A stretch of 64,000 nt of DNA from Daphnia carinata (lineage: Eukaryota; Arthropoda; Branchiopoda; Diplostraca; Daphniidae). Both the position numbers and the translations under genes were made by a program. The notes under the pieces are model-generated. The model was not told where the DNA came from, ran no database searches, and saw only the letters and a list, made by a program, of their open reading frames with translations. Shown piece after piece: positions 24,252-35,638 of this stretch. Positions within the stretch are counted from its first letter, which is position 1. Each line of letters opens with the position of its first letter. The stretch lies in contig NC_081337.1 of assembly GCF_022539665.2 (NCBI RefSeq), positions 7,416,679-7,480,678 of the forward strand, in the 5' to 3' direction.

Positions 24252-26850
24252 ATGTCTCATCAAAAAGATGAAAATTTGGATTTTGATTACTTGAATCCAG
24301 CACCAGATTCTGGAAGTTATGTTTATTACTCAACAGAATCTGCATTCAGTCACCCCTATGCAGCTGAAACAACTCAAAGTTCTTATTCTCACTACAGTAA
24401 CTACCAAAGTCCATTTCGAAAAGTGGATCATCAATATTCACCAGTTCCACGGAATATGTTCACAAGTGAATCCTTTGAATCTGGTAATAAAGGATATTCA
24501 AGAACTTTCAGTGGCAATGATTTACTTACTGATAATACAGGGTCTGGTAGATGCCTAAGGAGACTCAATTCTGATATACCATCTTACTGTGATTTTGGAA
24601 CATACAACCCATTCCAAGGCAGCCCTCTAGAAATTGCTAACTTGAGCCTTGTGGAAAATCGGTCAATAACAGATGAGCAAACTCAGCAGACTAGAGAGCC
24701 ACCATATGAAACTGAGTTAGTGCATGAAGAGCCTACTGAGATGATTCAGAGTAAGCGCACTTACAAAGATGCTCTTACTTTCCCTACAAGAAGTGAAAGT
24801 CCTAACAATGCTAATGAAGGAGTTTCAAAAAAAATAAAGGTGGAGAATGAAATCCGTAAAGAAACATATAAAGAAAAACTGCTAAGCCCTAAACAAGAGA
24901 CACCTGCAATTTTCAGTAAAGCCACACAACCTCTCATAAAACCGGGCTTAAATAATCACAGAAGCCAAATCAACACAAACCCCAAAAGGCCTTTGAAAAT
25001 AAACAACAATTTAGCCACTAAAAATACTGCTAAGGGTAATACAAAAAGCCCAAGGGAAAAAAACTGGCACTGTTTGAATGAATCTGTACGAAGTGTCCGA
25101 TCTCAAACAGATTTGGGGGGCATTAACAAGAAAAATCGACTGCCGTTCATCGATAATCATTCTTTTGAACAACCACTTACTGACGATGAAGCTATTAGCC
25201 CGGTAGAAGTTCGTGCAAAAGACCTTAAAAAAAGTGAAAGAATGAAAATAAAAGTTCGGGAAAAGGACAATGAAAAATCTAATCGACGTCAAAGTAAGAA
25301 ACATCAAACTCCGAGCACCAGCGCAACGCTTGCACGTGCATATTTTCCCAAGGTATGATTTTCCAGCCCCTATTTGAATTAAGCCGTATCGTCCTTCACG
25401 TTGAACGGGATTATTCTGTTATATAGTAATTGACAGTAGAAATGAAACTTATGTCCCTCCCTTTTTTTCCCCTACAGCTTGCTCGCGTTTGTGGATGGTT
25501 CTGCATTTGGTAATTATATCACCTCATTGTCACTAAAATTTCTTTATACATTAATATTGAATTCACAATTTCCAACTTTTCCCATCTGATGAAAATTATG
25601 CATCAAGGAAAAGAATTACCTAATCACGTTTCTATTTGGCATTTTCTCGCCAATATTTTCTATACTCCCAATCCGAATATCTTCGGTAACATCGTTGTTC
25701 ATTCTGGATTACTGATAAAGCTTTCGTGAAAATAGGTTATATAGTCTCTGCGCTGACGTGATTCGAATGAGTTACAACTTGGCTTGGCTGGGACTTCAGC
25801 AATGCCACGCAGTCCTATGGGAGAAAAGTGTTGTGGTAACTAAATGGATAACAGTACAAATACGGATTTCGCGTCAATATGTGACTGCCAATTGGCTGCC
25901 GTCGATACGAGAATTTTTCCGATTTTTCCAACGAAAATCTTTATCTGACCATGAAAGTAGTGCATTAGGCGGTTTAAATGCTAATATTCCTTTGCCTTCC
26001 ACTGGAGAAGAAGCCATGCATCGCCTTTTAGCCTGCAAAGGAAGAGATCCGTATAGCATCCTGGGTACGTAGATGTGGACTGTTTCTCCTACTCTATGTA
26101 ATATTTCTCTGGATTTCATTACTGATCTATAGGTGTTCGGCGGGATTGTTCTGACGAAGAAATTCGACGTTACTATAAGCGACAAGCAGTTTTGGTTCAT
26201 CCGGACAAAAATCGGCAACGAGGAGCTGAAGAAGCCTTCAAAATATTAGCACACGCTTTTGAATTGGTTGGACAGCCAGAGCGCCGCAGCCACTATGATC
26301 AATTAGTACAAGAGGCGGACGAAATGGAATCTGCTTGGGCTGAGCTAAACGAGTTACTGTCCCGGTTGCACGCCAAGATGGATGAGGCCGCAAATACTAT
26401 TCGATGCACTAATTGTGCCAAGCGTCATAGAAGAGTGAAAACTAATCGTCCTTGTTACGCGGCTCGCTATTGCCAGGTTCTTCATTTACGCACACAAAAT
26501 TGGATTGTAATCCTTAGGTTTTATTTTTTTTTTTTGGCAGGAATGCAAAATTCATCACTCTGCTCGGGAAGGAGATTTGTGGGCTGAATCACGGTATATG
26601 GGTTTCCGTTCCAAATACTACGCTTGCATGGAAGGCGCCGTGTACGACATCACAGAATGGGCTTACTGTCAGGTATTACGGTTGTATTTTCATTCTTGTG
26701 CGGCTGATGCGGTCCTTTATAACTATGTCTACATAAAATTTTTAGGCCGGGCATTTGCGCCATTTGCAGTCTAATTCTCATCGTGTTCAGTACCGTATCG
26801 TTCCGGGCCAGGGGCAACCGAGCAACGGGGGCGGTCGGAAATCAAGTTGA
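24252..26850 (+). CDS. DNAJC14: DnaJ homolog subfamily C member 14-type protein
   Basis: Six exons (24252-25352, 25478-25509, 25736-26064, 26133-26476, 26541-26672, 26746-26850) give 680 residues. The first exon encodes about 367 low-complexity polar residues with no domain. A hydrophobic stretch (CGWFCIWLYSLCADVI) starts the conserved part. The J domain follows with DPYSILGV and the HPD motif in VLVHPDKNRQRGAEEAFKIL. A Cys-rich zinc-binding module (CTNCAKRHRR...ARYCQECKIHH) and a block with GDLWAES, VYDITEWAYCQ and HRVQYRIVPG are diagnostic of DNAJC14. The family is an ER-linked Hsp70 co-chaperone that controls GPCR export and flavivirus replication in vertebrates. AATAAA at 26885-26890 lies 35 nt after the stop. 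Confidence 0.88.
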
Positions 26851-27439
26851 TTCATCTAGTTGCCTATCTTCTTTTCGTCTTGAAAATAAACATTTTTGAT
26901 GTTCTTTTGTTCATGTGTTAACGCTGAAGTGTCCTCTCGGGTGATTTGTAACTAATACCTTTGGTGCCTTTTTTTCAATCGATTTTGCTTTGTCTGGTAT
27001 TTGGAAATTATCTTGGTCCTAGAATCTCGTCGAGAGGTTGCGGAATAATTTGTCTCTTCCTTCCCAGTTTAATACACATTTTAACTTGAGTTTATTCATT
27101 TGCTTAATATCTAATGTGGGACGGATTTATAATAAAACAAAATTTTGTTGAACGCGAAATTTGCATAGGATACGCGTATAAGTGATTGTACGTACGTACG
27201 GCCCCCGTACAACGTAGACCTACACGGTTTACCGCATCCCTCACATTTCCACGGTGATTCCCACAGCATATCGCTCCGCTTTCCAAAAACACAAAATAAC
27301 TTGTCGCTCCAAACGTACCGTGACTATTAGTGACACGTAATGAGTTCGTCTGCCTTGATCTTTGATATTGTGAAATTCGTTTATTTTGCCTGATTATTTT
27401 CTGAATTTGACCTCGCTTATTGAATTTTCGGTTTTGAAG
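26851..27439. other. Intergenic region between DNAJC14 and Derlin-1
   Basis: Contains the DNAJC14 polyadenylation signal near its left end and presumably the Derlin-1 promoter. A short CGTACGTACG run lies near 27190-27200. No gene is supported. Confidence 0.4.
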
Positions 27440-28688
27440 ATGAGTGAAGTTAGCAGCTGGTTTAAAAATTTGCCCATTTTTACCCGACATTGGTTTGGAC
27501 TTACTATTGCATTGTCACTTGTTGGGAGATTTGGAATTCTTAGCCCTAAATATCTTGTCTTGGATTATTATGCTTTATTCGAATCATTCCATGTAATATT
27601 TGAAAAAAAATTATGCCGGGTAGATGTGTACAAATGTTTTAATGTTCTTAATTTATATCTTTAACTAGATATGGAGACCTGCAACTGCATTGTTTTATTA
27701 TCCTATAACACCCAGGACAGGATTTCACTTCCTCATAAACTTGTATTTCTTATACAATTATTCACTGCAACTGGAGACTGGATTATTTAGTGGACGACCT
27801 GCAGATTACTTCTTCATGTTATTATTCAACTGGATCTGCTGTGTCATCATTGGGCTCCTTGCTGATTTTCCTGTAAGTAGCTAGTTTTGTTATTTTTGTT
27901 TTTCTGTTTTTTTTTTCTGCCATATATTGAAGCAAAAATGGTTCACCTGTTCATCACTACTCTTCATTTCAGTATTTAATGGATCCCATGGTACTTAGTG
28001 TACTGTATGTCTGGTGCCAACTGAATAAGGACACAGTTGTAAATTTCTGGTTCGGAACCCAGTTCAAGGCAATGTACCTACCCTGGGTTCTTCTTGGGTT
28101 CAACTTGATCATTGCTGGAGGGTAACAATATTTTTCTAAATAAGTTTTATTTGTATTTTAAGTGGTTGAGCTGTTGAGTTTTCAATCTCCTAAAAAAAAA
28201 TCTAGGGCTATTATACTTTTGAACTGCTTAATAATACCATAGAAAATTTCATGTATTAGACTCAGCAATGGCACATGGATTTATGAGACAGATACTTTTA
28301 CATATTATTTAATACTTTTACATATTGTTTACAAATTATTTAATTAAAATTTTTTCCGTAATTCACATCAGTGGTGTCATGGAGCTTGTTGGAATTGTTG
28401 TGGGACATTTGTATTTTTTCCTGACTATTCAATATCCTCAAGAATTTGGTGGTCCTTTACTTTTGACTACCCCACAATTTCTGTAAGAAATTCTTCATTT
28501 TTTACCTTCCACTGCATTAGCTGTACCTCTCTTTCTGTATTAGGTACAAATATTTCCCGAACCAAAGAAGCGGAGTTCAAGGATTCGGCACGGCACCGCA
28601 GCCCAGAGCCGAATTCAGGCCAAATGTAGATGCAGGTCCTCATCGCTATGATTGGGGCCGTGGAAATGTTTTAGGTGGACAAAATTAA
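27440..28688 (+). CDS. DERL1: Derlin-1
   Basis: Five exons (27440-27592, 27669-27872, 27973-28121, 28372-28482, 28544-28688) give 253 residues, matching the family. It is a polytopic membrane protein with the rhomboid-pseudoprotease fold. Hallmarks are the FHIWRPATALFYYP segment (WR motif), NLYFLYNYSLQLETG, GRPADYFFMLLFNWI, LSVLYVWCQLN, FWFGTQFKAMYLPWVL, and the Gx3G-like GVVMELVG-type region with VGHLYFFL. The tail ends in HRYDWGRGNVLGGQN, like the SHP/p97-binding end of Derlin-1. It forms part of the ERAD retrotranslocation channel with HRD1 and p97. The stop is 252 nt from the MPND stop on the other strand. Confidence 0.96.
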
Positions 28689-28940
28689 TCACCGACACAA
28701 TTTTGTTTGATGTTCTGTATGTTTAAGAACGAAATTAATCCTTTTGTCATCAATTTCTGAAAAGTGGTTGCTTTCGTTTACGTTAAAAAAAAATAATAAT
28801 AAAAAAAAATAAAAATTTTATGTCTGACGATTTCTTGTGTATTTATTCTTATTAGTGATTTCGCGCGTTCATTCAAAATTTGTTTAGGAACGGCATAACT
28901 TGGGATCCATAGATGAGTATTAGTTTCCGATGTTCTTGTC

Positions 28941-31022
28941 TCACAAGCATTGTATTTCTTTTGCATTATTCTGAGGCTCACCATCTGCTGATTTCGTAGA
29001 AACGACGTTTTCAATATCTGTTTTCAGTGATCCAATTTTGATCGCGGTTTGAAGTGTATCAATCAAGTCCATAACCACAGCATCTTTTTCACTCTGCATG
29101 CTGGACATTATCGATGTTTTTAGTTTATCAAAGAAAGTTAGTTCCTCACACCATATTTCGTCAAAGTCTGTGCGATCAGGAGAATCCTGATAAAACTTTA
29201 GACATGTTTCCTTAGAAAGGAAAAAAAACCCAGAAAAACATTGGAATATCATCCGGAAAACGAAAAAATGTGTGTTTACCAATTTCGAGACTACGTCTTC
29301 TTTTGCGGAAGTATCATACACCACATTGTATTGCATAGCCATGGGGCGGCCAAGCTCAAGTGGTCGAGATTCGGCGGGCGGGCAGACCCAATAACAAGCT
29401 AAATGGCTTGCTGAGTTTGTTTGGTTTGGATCAGTGCGAAGAAATGGCGCTAAAAATTATCACCGCGAAATTCCATTAGTGTCATTTTTTCAAAGCCGAT
29501 GAATCCAATGAAAAAATTTTAAAAATGGGGTTTACATAAAATCATCCCAACGCAGGGACGGTAACCTTGCTCGCCGGTTCCCTTCAGCCTTAACTGGTGT
29601 TCAAGCTGTGAGTCAATATCTTGTACCGTTGGAGTTGGAGGCGAAAGCGGATGGCTATGGTACCATCCTACCAGACAAAGTCCGGAGTTCTCCATAGATT
29701 GGGCGATTTTTACTTCAGTACTTTGGCCACGTTTGTTTTCCTCATTCCGATTCAAAAGCGGAAAAGCTTGCTTGATCGTGAGTGCTAAAGAAAGATCATC
29801 TATTACGCGAGCCATTTTACAGATCCTGGATAAAAATACTCAACTGTTTGTGTTGATGTCCCATTGCCCCGCTAGGTATCCAACAACTTCGGATCGTGTC
29901 AGGGAGCAATGTACTTCCATCACAATTAAGACAGCCGTATTCAATGATATTAAAAAGGGTTGAAGTTTTCCTATGTTTGCAAAGGATATAGTTTCAATCA
30001 ACAAATTTGGATCCCTGAGGAAGGTTTAGAAGGGTAAATGTTAGGAAGGGAAAAACAAATTTTCACTGTGATGAATAAAAAGTGATGAACTAACTCGATA
30101 CTCGTTCTGTTTCCTAGCGTTTCATGCTTAATTATTTGTCGATCGGTAGTAGATTTGACATTTGGTACCATTTCGGGTTCCGTTTCCAGTAATACAGGGT
30201 CGTTGTTGGACATCTGACAATCATCAGGAGTAGAATTGTCACTAACCTGTTCCAGTCGTCGTTTACGCATCCACTGATTTTTATATACATCCAAAGGCCT
30301 ACCACAATATCGAACCTACATCGTGTTATTTGTCGAACAGAGATGAAAGTTTAAGCGGTTTGAAGTAACACTACAAACTTAATTTCTTCGACATTTCATC
30401 GAGTCGTTATCGAATAACATGCCGAGAAAAAAAAAATTACCGATGACCAGCCGCATCCGTATTTTTGCTCAGGATTGACAATTTTTTTGCAGCGTAGGGC
30501 CCATGCGCTTGGGGAACTGAAAACTTCTTGGACTTCAGCAGAAAAAATTTTTCCATCTGCTAACAAATCCCCATTAAATTTTTGACCCTGTACAAAACGG
30601 CATGGAAATGTAGTTTCACGAGATCGACAAATGCAAATATTATGCCTACCATATATTCGAGCGACATGGCACCCTCTTTCGGCTGAAGGATATTGTCTTC
30701 AAGTAACATTTGTAGGGTGACTCCTCTTCCAGTGAATCCACCTGCAGTTTTTGATTTTTTTTCATTCAGTTCCTCATCTTCATTGCCATCTATGTTTTCC
30801 TAGTTGCCAACATGAAAAATCACATAGCATTCCAGTATCTAAACAATGTGTTTGGAAAGGCATTACTTCTCCATCCATTTCATGATCTATTGCTGCATTG
30901 AGGATGGTTTCAGCCATATTATTGGATTGTTCAGAGGTATGTTCAGTGCTGACTGCAATTAACTTTGCCTCTTGAGTATCAGCTTGATCACTAGTGCTTG
31001 AATCTTCAGATGCATCTATCAT
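28941..31022 (-). CDS. MPND: MPN domain-containing protein (RAMA + JAMM)
   Basis: Eight exons: 31022-30867, 30799-30650, 30587-30441, 30315-30095, 30014-29845, 29784-29536, 29449-29280, 29210-28941. They give 510 residues from the ATG chosen; the open frame continues upstream to an acceptor at about 31082, so a further 5' exon is possible. The N-terminal half has a RAMA domain (GRGVTLQMLLEDNILQP, SLEYMGQKFNGDLLADGKI, SSPSAWALRCKKIVNP, GCGWSSVRYCG). The C-terminal half is an MPN/JAMM domain with its catalytic Glu in SEVVGYLAGQWD and the full metal motif in WYHSHPLSPPTPTVQDID (HxH, then ten residues, then D). The JAMM motif looks active. In vertebrates MPND is a chromatin-linked JAMM protein whose RAMA domain is reported to read N6-methyladenine. 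Confidence 0.9.
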
Positions 31023-31663
31023 GGTTATCCTTGGTCTAAGCAGTTTTAGAAATCCAAGCAAAACTTCAACTCTCCCCTTTACTAAAAAAAAAAAGTAATA
31101 AAATCAAGATTTTGCATCAGACGTAGTAGCAATTGGAGTCAGCAAATCGACCCGAACCATTGGCGATTATAGCACGTTTGCCGGTATAATAGTAAACGTG
31201 GTAGGTGTTGTAGAGTTCTCAGCCATGATAGCGCGGTAACAGCTATCAGTCTAGAACTTGCATACCCATCTTCCATGCGTTTAGTTGTTGATGAAATATT
31301 ACCTGGAACTTCGGATGACAAAGTTCGAGTTCTATCGTTATCTTAGAAGTCTAGTCCGTTAATAGTAGGAGAACCTGCACACATACTGGTAATTTCTTGA
31401 AATGCCAAAAATTATGTCAAACTAATGTCAAACAACAAAATCGCGATCTGAATCGATCAATCGAAATGGTACTTTCGATAGCTTACGAAAGCGATACTTG
31501 ATACATAAACGGTTGAAAGAGTTAGAGAACGTTATATGGACGACTCCGACGGCAATTTAGAAAAGTGGAAAATAATTTGACTTAATTTTCATCTCCGTTC
31601 ATGGGAATTCAAACCTGATTGCACAGCTCATACATTTTATGTGTTAACTCATTACTAGTCAAC
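31023..31663. promoter_or_regulatory. Divergent promoter region of MPND and CDC27
   Basis: About 640 nt between the two start codons. It may contain an additional 5' MPND exon: minus-strand ATGs near 31297 and 31228 open short frames, but neither joined in phase to the exon starting at 31081. No repeat seen. Confidence 0.4.
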
Positions 31664-34600
31664 ATGTTGGTACAAGAACCTGTCCAGGTTAGTAATGTGT
31701 CATCGTACTTAATAATGAATTTGTACTGTAAGGGTGTATCAAAGATGTCCCTTTGCGTGTCAGTTTTATTTTATTCAATAACAACTTGCTTTTGAAAATA
31801 ATTAGGCGGCTATCTGGCATTGTCTTAATCATTACAACTATTGGAATGCTACATTTCTAGCTGAGAAACTTCAAGATGAAAGTAAGTGTATCTAGTGTAA
31901 CCATTTGATAGTTAGCACTTACAATATTTAATATTTCACTGCCATTTCCTTTTAGTTAACAATGAGGAAAGCTTGTATCTACTTGCCACTTGCTACTACC
32001 GTTCAGGAAAAGCAAATCAAGCAAGAAGTTTACTGCAATCAAAAGGAACTCAGTCCCCACAATGCCAATATCTATTAGCCAAATGTTGTTTAGATCTGAA
32101 CAAGTAAGTAATTATTTTTACTGGAAAAGAACAATAGATTGAAAATTTCAATGTTTTTAGGCTTGCTGAAGCAGAAGGAACATTGATGGGAGGAAATATC
32201 TTCAAACAGAAATCTTTAGATGATGTTGTGGCTGAATATGGAGATGCAGCTTCTTTTGTCCTAGTTTTACTGGGTCAAGTATACATGCAAACAGAACGAA
32301 AGCTCAAAGCTGTGGAAGTCCTCAATAGAGCTCTAAAGCTTAATCCATTCCTGTGGGCTGCATTTGAACTTCTGTGCCGGCTTGGTGAAAAACCAGAAGC
32401 TGAAGAAGTCTTTCAGTTGGATGGATTGGAAAATTTCTCACACTGTCATGGAACTAACCCAATAGCTTCATTGATCACTGCTCAGATCAACCAATCACAA
32501 GATGCTACCACCAAAGTACATCCTCATGAACCAATGTCTGTTGACCAAATCTCCACTCCTATACTTCAGGTTCCTTCAGCAGATGTAAACATAGTGAACA
32601 CAAGGTAACAGACTTTCTATAAATATAAAAGCAAATATGTTAAGAACTGGTTAAAACTTTTAATATATGAATCCGAATATTTACAGCACTCCACTACCAT
32701 GTGTGCCTCTTATCCATCACAATATACCTAATTTGACTCCAGACGATCAAATGATACCTTCAATACCGTTGACGAGTACCATGGCTCCAACACGTTCCAG
32801 GGCACGATCGTTCCGGCTGCGATCAGTTTTCAAAGCTGGTCAAGCTCTATCACCCATGTCTCCCAAGTATGAAGTTTTGCTTTCAAACAGCGATGATGTA
32901 ACGTAAACCATAACTTTATTGTAGTTTCGGTATCATTCCTTTGGATACGTCATCGGCAAGCGATGCGTCTCAAAGTTCAATGGTATATCTGTGTCCATCG
33001 CTTGCGCCTTCGGCAACCGAAACAAAAGAAACAAAGATAATGCCTAAACGGGTAAGACAAAAAAATTTTCGAATGGGTAATATAGTATATTCGTCCTGTT
33101 ATCGATTTCATGTGTTGTAGTTGGGAGGCCGGCGCGAAACGGCTAGTGCTGCCCCAAGTGCTCCTTCACGTATGGGGGTTTTCTGCCAATCAGGAAATAC
33201 AGCGACACCAACACTTTCGTCGCCTCCGGCTGCGAATGTCAGAAGAAGCACGCGCCTCTACAGGTTAAATTGATTATTTCTATACTAAGCTGTACGCGAT
33301 AAAAATTAGTTGATAATTCTCATTAAATTACAGCTCCAACAACTCAGTAAAAGAAAATAATAAGAGCAGTTCACGTTTCGTCGTACCCAAGTTGCCCCTG
33401 AAACGCAGCAAATCTAAACTAACAAAAAGTGATACGCCAGAAAGTGGATTAGCACCAATCAGCGACTTCCAAGAATTGATCGGAAAACTAGATAAAGAGG
33501 ACGAAAAACCAGGATTACAACCCAGTCACATAACCTCTGCACAGACACCACCGACAAATTTAGTTCATGAGGCGGTCCAAATGCAAAAGCAGTCGGCGGA
33601 AGGACTTATGTCTCTTCTTCGGATTGTTGGCAAGGCGTTTTCACACCTCACGTCTTACGAGTCTCGTCAGGCGATTGACACAATAGAATGGCTGTCTGCA
33701 CGCCATAAAAGATCAAGCTGGGTTCTTTCTCTTATGGCCAAAGCTTACTTTGAGTTAGCGGATTACAAGCAAGCGGCAAGGTAACCTTAACACTCTTTCG
33801 CTTACCGCATCTTAACAGAAAACTTACAAACGATTTGTTTTTCTTCTTTTTCAAGGCTGTTCCAAGAGGTGCGTGAAATGGAACCCTATCGTACTGATCT
33901 AATGGAGTATTACAGTACTGCACTTTGGCATCTGCAACAAGAAGTTTCACTCTCAGCCTTAGCACAGGACATGCTTGAACAGGATAAAATGTCTGCTGCG
34001 ACTTGGTGCTGTGCCGGCAATTGTTTGGATCTTCAAAAAGATCGTGAACAAGCACTAAAATTTTTTCAGCGAGCAATCCAAGTTGATCCCAAATTTGCGT
34101 ATGCATACACACTTTTGGGTCATCAGTATCTAGCTCTTGAAGAAACAGAGAAAGCCATGGATTGCTTTAAAAATGCTGTCAGAGTCGATCCGATTCATTA
34201 TAATGGATGGTAAATATTCTGATAGCTTCTCGAATCTTCATTCATTTATCCACTTTCAAAAATTGTATATTGAACTTAGGTACGGCATGGGAATAATTTA
34301 CTACAAGCAAGAACGGTATTCCATGGCCGAGTTTTATTTCAAGAAGGCGTTGGACATCAACAAGAACAGTCCAGTGTTAAAATGTCACGTTGCAATTGTG
34401 GAGCATGCACTCCAGCGAACCGATCGGGCCCTACAAATGCTCAATTCAGCCCTAGCTGTAGAAGAACGTAACCCACTCTGCAAGTTTCATCGGGCATCTA
34501 TTTACTTCGCCTGTGATCGACTCGACGAAGCCTTGACAGAATTGCACGAGTTAAAGGAAATTGCTCCGCGCGAAGCTCTTGTCTATTACCTTATGGGAAA

Positions 34601-35089
34601 TGTATATGACTAACTTAGTAGAGCCTTGCTTCTGATTAGAGATTTTTACACATTTTCCTTTATCAGGTTTACAAAAAAAGAAATGAAACTCACCTGGCGC
34701 TAACCAATTTTAGCTGGGCCAACGATTTGGATCCTAAGGGAGCAAGTGGTGCTAGACGTCATATCAAAGAGGTAATTGACCCAACTTCCAGTCTGAGCCT
34801 TGTTCCAGTTAGTGGAATCTCCCAAGAACCACATCAAGCTTCCATCAGCAACGATCAAGGTATAGCCTTTTTTCCATCTAACTCTCCTTATCATAGTTTA
34901 AAATTTTGAAAAGTTTAAGTGTTACATTTTCCCACGTTTAAATTATCAATAGATGATGGGAGTACCGTGGAAGGAGGCAATCACTCTGGAGCTAGTAACA
35001 ATTTGTCCAATGATGAGTCTCTGGAAATGCCGCCGTTACCGACAATGGACAGCGGAGATGGTGATCATTTCTACAATACAACTGAGTAG
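31664..35089 (+). CDS. CDC27: Cell division cycle protein 27 (APC/C subunit 3)
   Basis: Twelve exons (31664-31687, 31806-31881, 31956-32103, 32161-32604, 32687-32866, 32925-33051, 33121-33263, 33334-33780, 33856-34209, 34280-34601, 34667-34859, 34953-35089) give 864 residues. N-terminal TPRs begin AAIWHCLNHYNYWNATFLAE. A Ser/Pro-rich loop contains LSPMSPNFGIIPLD. The C-terminal TPR superhelix includes CAGNCLDLQKDREQALKFF, AYAYTLLGHQYLALEE, AVRVDPIHYNGWYGMG and TNFSWANDLDPKGA. CDC27 is a TPR scaffold of the anaphase-promoting complex and its C-terminal repeats bind the Ile-Arg tails of Cdc20, Cdh1 and APC10. The loop between the TPR blocks is the expected phosphorylation region. Confidence 0.96.
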
Positions 35090-35638
35090 CTAGCGTTTGC
35101 AAGTGCTTGTATTTCTCTAGCCTGGGCGTGTAATTTGTTTAACTGTCCGAAATCAGTGAAAAACTAACAGAATTTCGTTTTTTTTATTGCGGATCACAGG
35201 CTTGAACGAATAATATAGTTTAGATTCGCAATTGAGATTGTCTATTGGCCGTTTGATGTTCATCATATGAGCCTAACTTTGTTTTCGCGTCTGAATATCG
35301 TGAAATAGGTCATAAACATGGATTCGGTTTGAGCGGGTTTACTTGCCAGCTTTGTTAAGTGTTTGACGTATTTAGTGTTTTTTTTTTCATCATATGCATA
35401 CTCTCTTGGGATAATAGTCTAAGCTTGCTGTAAGAAGTAACATTGTTCCGGCTCGCCCAATTTTAGGTTCTGTTACAGCAAAGTTTGGAATCTTATTTCG
35501 TTTTCTCGCGCTTCTTTTTTCTGAACTCGTACCCGTGTGCACGAACAAATTATGGATACTGCTGTGTAAATCTGGAAAATTATTTAGCTCGAAATATAAA
35601 AGACGTTGTTCCAACTTCCAATAGCTGAACTATTGCAC
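35090..35638. other. Gap between convergent CDC27 and COG4
   Basis: 549 nt that should hold the 3' untranslated regions of both genes. No other gene is supported. Confidence 0.4.

Noticed and set aside
25604-25715. Additional hydrophobic exon in the J-protein gene (reading ITFLFGIFSPIFSIL)
   Set aside because: No acceptor puts it in phase with exon 2, while exon 2 joins exon 3 directly in frame.
29519-29815. Separate small MPN-domain gene starting at MARVIDD
   Set aside because: That ATG lies in an intron; the exon actually starts at 29784 and belongs to the eight-exon MPND gene.
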